Notes: generated from the sequence alone by a model not told the origin. 36,962 nucleotides of DNA from Ignavibacteria bacterium CG1_02_37_35 (GCA_001871325.1 MNVA01000164.1:1-36962); one strand, 5' to 3'; shown: positions 1-7,721, counted from the stretch's first letter. Numbers and translations are program-made.

Positions 1-264
1 GAATGAAAATGAATGGATGAATGTTTTTCATTCAATCATAGCGCGGCGAAGCCGACAACCAATACTTTATTGATCTCAGAACAAGGATTAACGATTTTTG
101 ATTTTAGAAGTCAAACAAATCAAAAATCGCTATTCGTTAATCCCCGTCTGTGCCGGGCAGGCTTGTTCGTAAATCGTGTCAAAAAAAACAACAATTAAAT
201 TGAGGATACTATTCAATCATTCATCTCTGTCAATTTGGTTCTGGCTTGTCCAGGTTAGGAATTA
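1..264. repeat. Composite dispersed intergenic repeat, copy 1
   Basis: The gap before the HIT gene is built from repeat modules also found elsewhere in the window. Bases 1-37 match the reverse complement of 20035-20071 with two mismatches (a TGAATGA-rich module). Bases 235-264 are an exact 30-bp inverted copy of 19973-20002. Bases 36-45 (TCATAGCGCG) recur at 36442-36451, with weaker similarity continuing for about 40 bases. Compared with the second copy, about 170 bp has been added between the two modules, including the hairpin at 85-143. A short open frame at 13-198 runs through the repeat and is not a credible gene. Confidence 0.8.
85..143. repeat. Large imperfect hairpin inside repeat copy 1
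   Basis: CGATTTTTGATTT (92-104) pairs perfectly with AAATCAAAAATCG (117-129), and the outer GGATTAA (85-91) pairs with TTAATCC (137-143), giving a 20-bp stem with a bulge on the right arm. A further inverted segment follows near 141-172 (tgccgggcaggc). It lies between the two modules that are adjacent in the copy near 20 kb, so it looks like a separate inserted unit. Confidence 0.7.
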
Positions 265-360
265 CGAATTAGGAATTGCGCTTCGAGATACAGTTTGAAA
301 ATTATAAAGTAGATATACTAAACTTCTTATCATCAAAAAAATTTAAATGGAATTACTATT

Positions 361-708
361 ATGGCAGAAACAATTTTTTCAAAAATCATTAAAAGAGAAA
401 TTTCGGCGACTATAGTTTACGAAACCGAAACCGTATTAGCTTTTCGTGATATTAATCCGGCAGCACCAACACATATTCTTATCATCCCCAAAATTGCAAT
501 TGCAAAAGTAACCGATTTAAACGGCAAAGAGCACGGCGAACTTTTAGGCGAAATGATTGACGCGGCTAATGTAATTGCAAAGCAGGAAGGAATTGCTGAA
601 AAAGGTTTCCGGTTAGTTTTTAATTGCGGCGATGACGGCGGGCAGGAAGTTTATCATTTACACATGCACTTGCTCGGCGGCAGAAAAATGAACTGGCCTC
701 CGGGGTGA
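361..708 (+). CDS. HIT-family (HINT-like) nucleotide hydrolase
   Basis: A 115-residue histidine triad protein of the HINT branch, the usual length for these small cytosolic enzymes, which hydrolyse AMP-linked phosphoramidates and related nucleotide conjugates. The N-terminus (IFSKIIKREI) and the middle (FRDINPAAPTHILIIPK) are characteristic. The catalytic triad HLHMHLL sits near the C-terminus at about residues 100-106, followed by LGGRKMNWPPG, typical of bacterial HINT proteins. It starts with ATG at 361, with a weak GGA about 10 bases upstream. It stands alone on the plus strand, facing the restriction-modification islet. The physiological substrate cannot be told from sequence. Confidence 0.93.
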   Translation: MAETIFSKIIKREISATIVYETETVLAFRDINPAAPTHILIIPKIAIAKVTDLNGKEHGELLGEMIDAANVIAKQEGIAEKGFRLVFNCGDDGGQEVYHLHMHLLGGRKMNWPPG

Positions 709-811
709 GCGTTTTTTAATAAAATAATTTGAGGTTGATGCTCAATAAAACATCAAGCGGATTAAATTTCGAATAGTTCGTTAAATGAAGAATATTTTAT
801 TCACTATACCA

Positions 812-1363
812 TTATAAATCAATAATTGTAAGCTGTTGCCATCCTTTATCAAATTTCACTGACCTTATTATTGGCACTGCTAATTTATATGGATTATCAA
901 GTTCCGGATAATAAATTACGACACTTGAAGGAAATGGTGCAGATTGTTTTTCATTTCCAAAACTAAGTCTGCCTGAGATAAATCTAATCTCAGTTGATTT
1001 CATGACGTGTTCATGCCACCATTTGGTATCAGTGCGGGAAGGAATTAAGCAAACGACTAACGCTCCTTTTTGGCTTTCCAGATGAGCTTTTTTCATCCAC
1101 TGTTTAATGTTTTTGCCATAGGGGGGATTCATCCAACAACGGAATGGACTCCATTCTTGTTTCAGACCGTCAACTTGTTTATCGAAAAAAACATTACATT
1201 TAGAATTATCGGAAGTAGCGCATACATCCAATTGAAAATTGAATTCCTCATTAAGAATATTGAAAACATATTGTGGAGTTGCCCATTCGTCGGATCGACT
1301 TGAAAACAACCCACGTGTCATTTTTGATTTTTCTGATTCTATTTGCTGAAATATTCCGCCCAT
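812..1363 (-). CDS. Phage-type DNA N6-adenine methyltransferase (PF05869-like)
   Basis: A 183-residue protein resembling the DNA_N-6-adenine-Mtase (phage Dam) family. In order: EWATPQ at 26-31, LDVCAT at 45-50 (SAM-binding motif I region), and the catalytic NPPYGK at 79-84, followed by VVCLIPSRTDTKWWHEHV, which is typical of this family. It should transfer a methyl group from SAM to adenine in a short DNA site; the site cannot be read from sequence. It starts with ATG at 1363, seven bases after the stop of the endonuclease gene, so the two are probably cotranscribed. An internal ATG at residue 15 (1321) is an alternative start. Many family members are phage orphans; here a nuclease neighbour suggests a restriction-modification role. 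Confidence 0.85.
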   Translation of the reverse strand: MGGIFQQIESEKSKMTRGLFSSRSDEWATPQYVFNILNEEFNFQLDVCATSDNSKCNVFFDKQVDGLKQEWSPFRCWMNPPYGKNIKQWMKKAHLESQKGALVVCLIPSRTDTKWWHEHVMKSTEIRFISGRLSFGNEKQSAPFPSSVVIYYPELDNPYKLAVPIIRSVKFDKGWQQLTIIDL

Positions 1364-1370
1364 ATATGTT

Positions 1371-2099
1371 TTAATAAATATTTCTTTCGATTAAATTTAA
1401 CTCAACGGATTTAACGTGCAACTCGGCCAAAATATCATAAGAAAGAAATCTAACTCGATGAGCAATGACACGAAATGCAGACATTGCCAAAGTTGAATTA
1501 TAAAGATTTTCTTTACGCTTATCAGCCACTATACGAAAATCAACATTAAAATCTTGTAGCTCCACAAACTTGAGTAAAGAATTTTTAAAATCCGTAGAAT
1601 GTTCAACTTCAAAAAATGAATGAGGAAGCCTTCGTTCATTAAACCAAGAAACATCAACTGTTTTAGCTCTTCTTACAATTTCATTGTAAGTAAAATTAAA
1701 AAATTTACTGATTGATGCAATTTCTCCTAATGGTTTTTCAAGAAATTTCTTGTTTTTATCTTGTGACGGTACATAGGTCCCCATTTTTTTTAACTTACCT
1801 ATTTCTAAAAGCAAGCCTTGATAATACGAATGATTAAATTCTAGACTATCAATTTTTTTGATGTTAGTTATTTCAAAACGCTTTAATACATTTTCTTTTC
1901 TAGACTTCAACGCCCATAACCCGGGTTTAAGTTTAAAGAAAAATCGTTCATCTTGAACAATTCGTCTGATTGATGCAAATGGAGTTTGAGTTCCCCATTT
2001 CACCTGTTCGATTTTAAATACTTCCTTGTATAGCTCTCCTAATGTAGAATATCCTCCATTTTCTTCCATGATCTCAATTACAGCTTCATATTGTTTCAT
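1371..2099 (-). CDS. Putative restriction endonuclease: HARE-HTH plus PD-(D/E)xK-like domain
   Basis: From the ATG at 2099 the product is 242 residues. Residues about 3-65 form a HARE-HTH (HB1/ASXL/restriction endonuclease HTH) domain: a helix, then TLGELYKEV, TPFASIRRIVQ and a closing GLWAL. The C-terminal half carries TYVPSQDKNKKF, VDVSWF and, about ten residues later, FFEVEHST, then a FRIVADKRK strand. The spaced D and ExE resemble a PD-(D/E)xK nuclease core and this layout is known from restriction enzymes. A frame stays open up to 2180, but that upstream part overlaps the methylase remnant in another frame, so 2099 is preferred. Family membership is my reading; catalytic activity and site are unknown. 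Confidence 0.7.
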   Translation of the reverse strand: MKQYEAVIEIMEENGGYSTLGELYKEVFKIEQVKWGTQTPFASIRRIVQDERFFFKLKPGLWALKSRKENVLKRFEITNIKKIDSLEFNHSYYQGLLLEIGKLKKMGTYVPSQDKNKKFLEKPLGEIASISKFFNFTYNEIVRRAKTVDVSWFNERRLPHSFFEVEHSTDFKNSLLKFVELQDFNVDFRIVADKRKENLYNSTLAMSAFRVIAHRVRFLSYDILAELHVKSVELNLIERNIY

Positions 2100-2140
2100 A
2101 TTGTATTCATTGCCCGTTATTGAAAAAATTCTTGACTCAC

Positions 2141-2221
2141 TCAAAATTGTTCTAACAGTTGTGTTTTTCCCCCTGCCCATTTAAGAAAAGGTTTTGCTGC
2201 ATTTAAATTTATTTTGTGCAT
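2141..2221 (-). pseudogene. N-terminal remnant of a D12-class DNA adenine methylase
   Basis: Seven bases after the accD stop an ATG opens a 26-codon frame ending in TGA at 2141-2143. Its product contains AKPFLKWAGGKTQLLEQF, which matches the start of D12-class (Dam/DpnM-type, PF02086) adenine methylases, where FLKWAGGK forms the first SAM-binding motif. The rest of the enzyme, normally about 250 residues with a DPPY motif, is absent in all frames; the endonuclease gene begins 41 bases later. The simplest reading is an internal deletion that removed a full methylase gene lying between accD and the nuclease. It may still be translated as a short peptide. Confidence 0.72.
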
Positions 2222-2228
2222 TCTATTT

Positions 2229-3068
2229 CTAACTCAAAAACTCCAAAAGAGTGAAAAGAGTATTTTTCAACTCTTTGCGGGGAACAACTTTATCAATAAA
2301 GCCATGCTCTTGTACAAACTCAGCAGTTTGAAAACCTTTCGGTAAATCTCTTCCGATTGTTTGCTTAATTACTCGAGGACCGGCAAAGCCAATTAATGCT
2401 TTTGGTTCTGCAATATTAATATCGCCTAACATGGCATAGCTGGCGGTAATCCCGCCGGTTGTCGGGTCGGTTAGAATAGAAATATACGGAATGCCCATAT
2501 CAGCAAGTCTTGCCAAGCGTGCGCTGGTTTTAGCCATCTGCATCAAGCTCAAAACGCCTTCCATCATTCTTGCGCCGCCGCTGGAAGAAATAAGTACAAG
2601 CGGAATTTTTGATTTAAGAGATTTGTCAATTAGTCTTGCAATTTTTTCACCGACGACCGAACCCATACTTCCCCCGATAAATTTAAAATCCATACAGCCG
2701 AAAGAAATTTCTTTCCCGTTAATGGTTCCTGTTCCGGTTCGTATAGCATCATAAAGTTCTGTCTTTTTTATCGCATCGTTAACCCGAACAGAATATTTTT
2801 TTGTATCGGAAAATTCTAACGGATCGGCAGACCTCATCTTCTTGTTCATTTCCTTAAACGAGCCTTCATCAAGGATAACTTTGATGTATTCTGCGCTTCC
2901 GATACGGAAATGGTAGGAACATTTTACGCAAGTCCAAAAATTATTTTCAAGTTGTTTTTTATGAATGATCTCATCGCAGTCAGGACATTTCATCCACATG
3001 CCGTCCGGCAAATCAATCTTTTGAGTATCATCAGAAAAATTTTTTTTAGATCGCTTAAACCAAGACAT
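2229..3068 (-). CDS. accD: Acetyl-CoA carboxylase carboxyltransferase subunit beta
   Basis: The product of 279 residues from ATG 3068 has the normal AccD length. It pairs with AccA to transfer the carboxyl group from carboxybiotin to acetyl-CoA, giving malonyl-CoA for fatty acid synthesis. An N-terminal four-cysteine zinc ribbon (CPDC at 28-31, then CVKC) is followed by the crotonase-like carboxyltransferase core with SSSGGARMMEG and DPTTGGITASYAMLGD. The frame is open up to 3101, which would overlap the DUF1573 gene; ATG at 3068 gives the usual MSWFKR start and lies five bases after that gene's stop. It is the last housekeeping gene of the porX operon; the restriction-modification islet follows directly. 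Confidence 0.97.
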   Translation of the reverse strand: MSWFKRSKKNFSDDTQKIDLPDGMWMKCPDCDEIIHKKQLENNFWTCVKCSYHFRIGSAEYIKVILDEGSFKEMNKKMRSADPLEFSDTKKYSVRVNDAIKKTELYDAIRTGTGTINGKEISFGCMDFKFIGGSMGSVVGEKIARLIDKSLKSKIPLVLISSSGGARMMEGVLSLMQMAKTSARLARLADMGIPYISILTDPTTGGITASYAMLGDINIAEPKALIGFAGPRVIKQTIGRDLPKGFQTAEFVQEHGFIDKVVPRKELKNTLFTLLEFLS

Positions 3069-3072
3069 AATA

Positions 3073-3807
3073 TTACTCTTTCGTTTTTTCGATGAAGGCA
3101 ACGATGGTCAATACTTTTTGCGGTTCCGACGCATCGTTTGAGGTTAAGGTGATCGTTCTGGTTACCACACCCTCCCGGTTTGAAGAATCGAATTCAACTT
3201 TAAGTGTTCCTTCCTCGTTTGGCTTTAAAGACTTGCCGCTGAGAATCGCAGCTGTACATCCGCACGAGGTTCTTACATGACTGATTTCCAAAAAAGATGA
3301 GCCTATATTTTTATATTTAAATGTATAATCAACGACGCTTCCCTCTTTGATTTTCCCAAAATCATGTATGGTATTTTCAAATTGTATCTTCGCACCAATA
3401 ATTTTGGGTTGTTCTACTTTTGCAGTTTTAGGTACCACTTTCCCCTTAATTTCTAATTTTACATTTGGTTGTGAAGCGTCATTTGAAGCAACGGAAATAA
3501 CTTTATTTTGCAATCCAACTTTTCCATCGGAATTAAATTCGACGTTGATAGAAGTAGTTTTGCCGGGAAGGATTTCATCATTTTGCGATGCGGCAGCCGT
3601 GCATCCGCAGCTCGTCATAATGTTTGTAATACGCAGCATTTGATCGCCAACATTTTTAACTTGAAACGAATATTTTACAATAACACCTTCTGTCACTTCG
3701 CCAAAATCATACTGAGAAATGGCTGCTTGAATCCTGGGTCCGGACAATTGAGCAGAAAGAAAGCTTACCGGGATGAGCAACAACGAAACTAATAAATACT
3801 TTTTCAC
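3073..3807 (-). CDS. Secreted protein with two DUF1573 repeats
   Basis: A 244-residue protein with an N-terminal signal peptide (LLVSLLLIPVSFLSAQ) and two tandem Ig-like DUF1573 units, at about 26-125 and 138-240. Each has the hallmark FGxhxEG start, a KNxG turn and the motif TSCGCTAA, so four cysteines in two CxC pairs. DUF1573 proteins are abundant in Bacteroidota and are predicted to be exported; their function is not established. The start is GTG at 3807, overlapping the tsaB stop as GTGA, which implies translational coupling. The link to tsaB and accD is probably only shared transcription. Confidence 0.85.
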   Translation of the reverse strand: MKKYLLVSLLLIPVSFLSAQLSGPRIQAAISQYDFGEVTEGVIVKYSFQVKNVGDQMLRITNIMTSCGCTAAASQNDEILPGKTTSINVEFNSDGKVGLQNKVISVASNDASQPNVKLEIKGKVVPKTAKVEQPKIIGAKIQFENTIHDFGKIKEGSVVDYTFKYKNIGSSFLEISHVRTSCGCTAAILSGKSLKPNEEGTLKVEFDSSNREGVVTRTITLTSNDASEPQKVLTIVAFIEKTKE

Positions 3808-4478
3808 TTTATCTTCGATCCTTTCACTAAAAAATCCTTTACATAAAGGGGTTCTAATAAATCATAATTTGTCAGTTCAAATTTTTTGCCGTACAACCAA
3901 CTCCAGGAAGCGATTGCCCTTGCCGGCGGAAAAATCAGCCGTTTATTTCCGGCATTCCCAAACATTATCACGGAAGAATAATTGTTCTCTAATTCAATCC
4001 GGGAAACGATACCCAACTGTTGCACAAATTTATAGATATTTCCCATATTTATAAAACCGGCAAAGTAGATTTCTTCTTTGTTGACTTTATTTGCAATAAA
4101 AAACTTTTCGCCTTTTTTCGTATAGGATAGCGCTTCCATAGCAATAGCTTCAAATGTCGGAACCGGCACAATAGGCAGAGAAGCACCAAGAGCCATTCCC
4201 TTTGCAGCAGCCAAACCAATCCGTAATCCGGTAAAGGAGCCGGGACCTATTGAGACGGCAATTGCACTGATATCATTTAATGAAATTTCCGCCGTGGACA
4301 ATGTGTTCTCAACAATCGTAAAAATTTTTTTGGAATGGCTGAATTTTATCCGGGAAGTAGTTTCAACATATTTTTCGTTATTCCAGAAAACACAGACACC
4401 GCATTGTTCCCCGCTCGTTTCAATTGCCAAAATTGGTTTTTCATCCCCGGCTATGTCCGGGATGGTTTCTACAATCAT
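3804..4478 (-). CDS. tsaB: tRNA threonylcarbamoyladenosine (t6A) biosynthesis protein TsaB
   Basis: A 224-residue protein of the ASKHA fold that partners TsaD in putting threonylcarbamoyl on A37 of ANN-decoding tRNAs. Evidence: ILAIETSGEQCGVCVF near residue 17, the family signature SIGPGSFTGLRIGLAAAKGMA at about 86-106, and a degenerate C-terminal half, as expected of TsaB rather than TsaD. Its ATG overlaps the tsaE stop as ATGA, and its own stop overlaps the DUF1573 GTG. tsaD is not in the window. The N-terminal dozen residues before EKPILAIETS are a slight extension. Confidence 0.93.
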   Translation of the reverse strand: MIVETIPDIAGDEKPILAIETSGEQCGVCVFWNNEKYVETTSRIKFSHSKKIFTIVENTLSTAEISLNDISAIAVSIGPGSFTGLRIGLAAAKGMALGASLPIVPVPTFEAIAMEALSYTKKGEKFFIANKVNKEEIYFAGFINMGNIYKFVQQLGIVSRIELENNYSSVIMFGNAGNKRLIFPPARAIASWSWLYGKKFELTNYDLLEPLYVKDFLVKGSKIK

Positions 4479-4900
4479 AATTTTTTTATGTTAAATGTAC
4501 GGGAAAAATCTTCATTCAGCATTATCACAATTTCATATCGTTTTTTCGGAAGTAACGCCGGGAACAAATCAGCCCACTCAATAAGTGATATTGCTTCTTC
4601 ATCGTTTAGATAATCATGGAATCCTATATCCAGCAATTCTCTTTCGGTTCGAACTCGATAGAAATCAAAATGGAAAAACTTTTCTTTTCCGGAATAAACA
4701 TTGAGCAGGGCAAATGTCGGACTCTTCGCATCATCAATTAAAAACTCTTTGCACAAAGCTTTCACAAAAAATGTTTTTCCGGTTCCTAAGTTTCCGGTAA
4801 GCGCAACACAATCTCCTTTTTGCAAGATTGCTGCAAAGGATTTTGCAAGGGCTATTGTTTCTTCTTCAGAAAAAATATGATAAACGAATGGAAATTGCAT
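4475..4900 (-). CDS. tsaE: t6A biosynthesis complex ATPase TsaE
   Basis: A 141-residue P-loop ATPase of the YjeE/TsaE family that drives the TsaB-TsaD t6A complex. Walker A GNLGTGKT lies at about residues 36-43; SPTFALLNVY and FHFDFYRV are the conserved switch and Walker B regions, and ISLIEWAD is a TsaE hallmark. I choose ATG at 4900, which shares its A with the porX stop (TGATG); a GTG one codon upstream is possible. tsaE next to porX is a layout I recall from other Bacteroidota. Both tsaE and tsaB in one operon agree with a shared t6A role. Confidence 0.95.
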   Translation of the reverse strand: MQFPFVYHIFSEEETIALAKSFAAILQKGDCVALTGNLGTGKTFFVKALCKEFLIDDAKSPTFALLNVYSGKEKFFHFDFYRVRTERELLDIGFHDYLNDEEAISLIEWADLFPALLPKKRYEIVIMLNEDFSRTFNIKKL

Positions 4901-6468
4901 CACTTCGTTTCAAGCGTGATTATAGGAAGGATCATTTCTTCCATAGAAACACCGCCATGCTGAAAAGTATCTTTATAATGGCTTAAATATTTATGGTAAT
5001 CAGTCGGGTAAACGAAATAGTAATCTTCTTTTGCGAAGATATAACTGATTGAAACGCCCCGGCGCGGCAATTTAAATTCGAGCGGGTCTCTCACGTAAAT
5101 CGCATGCTTCTCATCCACTTTCAAATTTCTTCCATATTTAAAACGAAGACTTGTGGAGGTCTCGCGATCACCGAGCACTTTCGCTCCCCGTAATGAACGA
5201 ATACTTCCGTGATCTGTGGTAACGATAATTTTTGCATTCTTTATTTTTGAAATTGATTGAAACGTGGAAAGCAAAGATGAATGAGTAAACCAGCTATTAG
5301 TTAAAGAACGGTAAGCGGCTTCGTCAGGTGCAATTTCTTTGAGCAGATCAGAATCAGACCGCCCGTGCGCAATCATATCCAAAAAGTTTACAACCACTGC
5401 GGTGAAATGACTGTTCTGGTACGATAAAATATTCTGTTCAAAATTTCTACCAACATCGGGATCAATAATTTTCAAGTATTTCAGATCAGTTTGCAACTGA
5501 ACTTTATTCCTGTTTATTTGAAGCTGCAATAGTTCTTTTTCATACCTATTCATGCTGTGTTCGTCTTCGTCGTTTCCCCGCCATAAATCGGGATAATTTT
5601 TTTCAATCTCCGATGGATAAAGTCCTGCAAAGAGGGCATTTCTTGCGTAGGGTGTCGCAGTCGGGAGAATGGAGAAATAATATTCTTTGGAAATTTTAAA
5701 ATAATCAATCAAGAGTTTTTCCATAGTCAACCATTGATCGAGCCTTAGACAGTCGAGTACAAAAAAGAAGATTGGTCCTTTTGCATCTTTTACCAGGGGG
5801 AAGACATGCTCTTTAACAATATCGGTGGTTAATTCCGGGCGGTCTTCTTTTGTAGAAGAGTTGATCCATGTTTTATAATTGCGTTCAACATATTTAGAGA
5901 ATTCTTTGTTAGCTTCCTTTTTTTGATCTGCAAGTGTCTGCAATAAATTATTTTCTTTATGAGAGGAAAGTTCTAAATCCCAATGAACTAATTTTAGATA
6001 TACTTCAATCCACTCAGAATAAGAGAGTTGATTTTGTAAGAGAAAAGAAATTTGATTGAAATCTTGCAGGTAATCTTTGGTAGCAGTTTCAGAAGAGATT
6101 CTTTTTCCTTCCAATATTTTTTTACAAACAAGCAGCACCTGGCTTGGATTAACAGGCTTGGTTAAATAATCTTTTATCTTTCCGCCAATCGCTTCATCCA
6201 TAAGAGATTCGGCTTCACTCTTGGTAATCATCACCACCGGAATGTGAGGATGTGATTCTTTTATTTTTCCGAGAAGCTGCAACCCGCCCATACCGGGCAT
6301 CATTTCATCAAGAAAGATTAAGTCAATTTCTTTTTCTTTTAAAGTGATTAGCGCATCTTCCCCGTTCGTGTCAGTCGAAACATCATATCCCTTTTCCGTT
6401 AAAAAAATGATATGAGAACGGAGGAGATCAATCTCGTCATCTACCCACAATATTTTTTTCTGAACCAT
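4900..6468 (-). CDS. porX: PorX: response regulator with PglZ/alkaline phosphatase-like effector domain
   Basis: The 522-residue product has a receiver domain at about 1-120 (acid pair D10-D11, phospho-acceptor D54 in FLDEMMPGMGG, K104 in TKPV) and an alkaline phosphatase superfamily/PglZ domain after about 220. The latter shows FFFVLDCLRLDQW, a threonine-rich nucleophile segment PTATPYARN (T270/T272), NFLDMIAHG, TTDHG and a late HGG, the expected metal ligands. PorX is the response element of the PorXY system controlling type IX secretion genes. The start is ATG at 6468 with AAGGA four bases upstream; the in-frame TTG at 6480 would bury that site. porY and secretion genes are not in the window. 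Confidence 0.92.
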   Translation of the reverse strand: MVQKKILWVDDEIDLLRSHIIFLTEKGYDVSTDTNGEDALITLKEKEIDLIFLDEMMPGMGGLQLLGKIKESHPHIPVVMITKSEAESLMDEAIGGKIKDYLTKPVNPSQVLLVCKKILEGKRISSETATKDYLQDFNQISFLLQNQLSYSEWIEVYLKLVHWDLELSSHKENNLLQTLADQKKEANKEFSKYVERNYKTWINSSTKEDRPELTTDIVKEHVFPLVKDAKGPIFFFVLDCLRLDQWLTMEKLLIDYFKISKEYYFSILPTATPYARNALFAGLYPSEIEKNYPDLWRGNDEDEHSMNRYEKELLQLQINRNKVQLQTDLKYLKIIDPDVGRNFEQNILSYQNSHFTAVVVNFLDMIAHGRSDSDLLKEIAPDEAAYRSLTNSWFTHSSLLSTFQSISKIKNAKIIVTTDHGSIRSLRGAKVLGDRETSTSLRFKYGRNLKVDEKHAIYVRDPLEFKLPRRGVSISYIFAKEDYYFVYPTDYHKYLSHYKDTFQHGGVSMEEMILPIITLETK

Positions 6469-6559
6469 AGTATCCTTCAAAATCTTTTTGAGTATTAATT
6501 TGTTTCAAACTTAGCGAAAAAATTATTTTCCTTTAGAGCAGAAATTTTTACTTACCCGC

Positions 6560-7270
6560 TTACTTTTTTACCGGAGTGCAGCAATCTATTTCTGCTGATG
6601 TCTGCAATGACGACATCTTCGGGCTGATGTAGGGAATTCCTAAATTTAATCCGCGGAGGATAAACAAAATTCCGAGAAGAAAAGAAAAAACAGGAACCGC
6701 TTTTCTAAAATTTAACCGGGTTTTGAACGAAAGCACCGAAGAAAAGAGTGAAGCGGAAAACATAATTGGCAGTGTCCCCAAACCAAACAGAGCCATGAAT
6801 GCTGCACCTTCAAAAACGCCGCCGGCTGCAATAGCGCCGGCAATTCCAACATAAACAAACCCGCACGGTAGAAATCCATTTAGAATCCCGATTACCAAAA
6901 GACTTTTCATAGAATTTTTACCAAACATTCTTGAAAATTCTTGTTTCAATTTTGAAAGAGCGTTTTGAAGAAAACGAATTCTGGTAAAAGAATATTTTTG
7001 AGGAATAAGAAGCCGGAAAAGAATGAGTGATCCTAAAAGGATTGATGCACCTTGCTGCAACCCAAAGAGTTTTATTCTGTCCCCGATGAGTCCAAAAATG
7101 AAACCGAAGAATGTATAAGTTAAAATCCTTCCGAAATTATAAAGAAGCCTGCTTATTATTAATTTTGCTTTCGTATTTCCAACTATCGGCAGCGCAAGAG
7201 CGATGGGTCCGCACATACCGATGCAATGCAAACTTCCGACTAATCCTATGATGAATCCTGAAATGATCAT
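6560..7270 (-). CDS. TauE/SafE (UreH_2-like) membrane protein of the cbb3 locus
   Basis: A 236-residue polytopic protein with about six membrane segments. Near the N-terminus it carries GLVGSLHCIGMCGPIALALP, a His/Cys-rich motif typical of the TauE/SafE-like UreH_2 family that often ends cco operons in Bacteroidota; a second glycine-rich pair of helices contains NGFLPCGFVYVGIAGA. The conserved cysteines suggest handling of a metal (copper) or of thiol redox during oxidase assembly, but the function is inferred only from location. It begins one base after the ccoH stop. A 79- to 90-base gap separates it from porX, so the cco operon probably ends here or reads through. Confidence 0.8.
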   Translation of the reverse strand: MIISGFIIGLVGSLHCIGMCGPIALALPIVGNTKAKLIISRLLYNFGRILTYTFFGFIFGLIGDRIKLFGLQQGASILLGSLILFRLLIPQKYSFTRIRFLQNALSKLKQEFSRMFGKNSMKSLLVIGILNGFLPCGFVYVGIAGAIAAGGVFEGAAFMALFGLGTLPIMFSASLFSSVLSFKTRLNFRKAVPVFSFLLGILFILRGLNLGIPYISPKMSSLQTSAEIDCCTPVKK

Positions 7271-7271
7271 T

Positions 7272-7721
7272 TTAATTTATGAAGACACTTTTTTCATCAG
7301 AATAAGAGGCGTTTTCGAAAGACCATTTAATTTGAACTTTCCATAAACCTTTGACCATCTTTTTTGTGGAAATCAGTTGCATGCCTGTTGAGTCAAGTTG
7401 TATAACGGTCTTTACATCTTTTGATGAGTCGGAGGGACGATAGAGGAAAATATTTCCGCTAATTTCTTTACCCTGAAATTTTCCAGGGAATTGCAGCGTT
7501 ATCATTTGCAGTTGATATTGCACATTTATATTTTCAGGGAGCTGTAAAGTTTTCTGCAACGCATCAATTTCATCTTGATATTTTAATTCTTTTTCATAAT
7601 AGTTGGGAGTAACCAGATCAACTTTTTCGCCGAAAGCAAAAATGATGACCACAATATTCATCAAAATAAAAAAAGCGATAAAGACGGCAATCCCTGTCCC
7701 CCAGTTCCATTTAATTTTCAT
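7272..7721 (-). CDS. ccoH: FixH/CcoH family cbb3 oxidase assembly protein
   Basis: A 149-residue protein with one N-terminal membrane helix (about 9-30) and a short periplasmic domain, as in FixH/CcoH, which associates with the oxidase during assembly. The segment after the helix (VDLVTPNYYEKELKYQDEI) is the conserved family signature: a tyrosine pair followed by an amphipathic helix. The remainder is a beta-rich domain ending in WKVQIKWSFENASYSDEKSVFI. Its ATG lies inside the 3' end of ccoG (11-base overlap), implying translational coupling. Order ccoG-ccoH and the downstream UreH-like gene match known cco loci. Confidence 0.88.
   Translation of the reverse strand: MKIKWNWGTGIAVFIAFFILMNIVVIIFAFGEKVDLVTPNYYEKELKYQDEIDALQKTLQLPENINVQYQLQMITLQFPGKFQGKEISGNIFLYRPSDSSKDVKTVIQLDSTGMQLISTKKMVKGLWKVQIKWSFENASYSDEKSVFIN

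Noticed and set aside
13-198. Short open reading frame in the first gap
   Set aside because: It runs through repeat modules and a large hairpin also found elsewhere, with no ribosome site and no recognisable protein features.
2100-2180. N-terminal extension of the endonuclease (27 more residues)
   Set aside because: The DNA is explained by the methylase remnant in another frame, and the HARE-HTH domain begins right after ATG 2099.
4900-6468. PglZ domain next to a restriction-modification islet, suggesting a BREX phage-defence locus
   Set aside because: The PglZ-type domain is fused to a receiver domain with an intact D54 and lies beside tsaE, which is PorX. No BrxC, PglX or BrxL-like genes are present.
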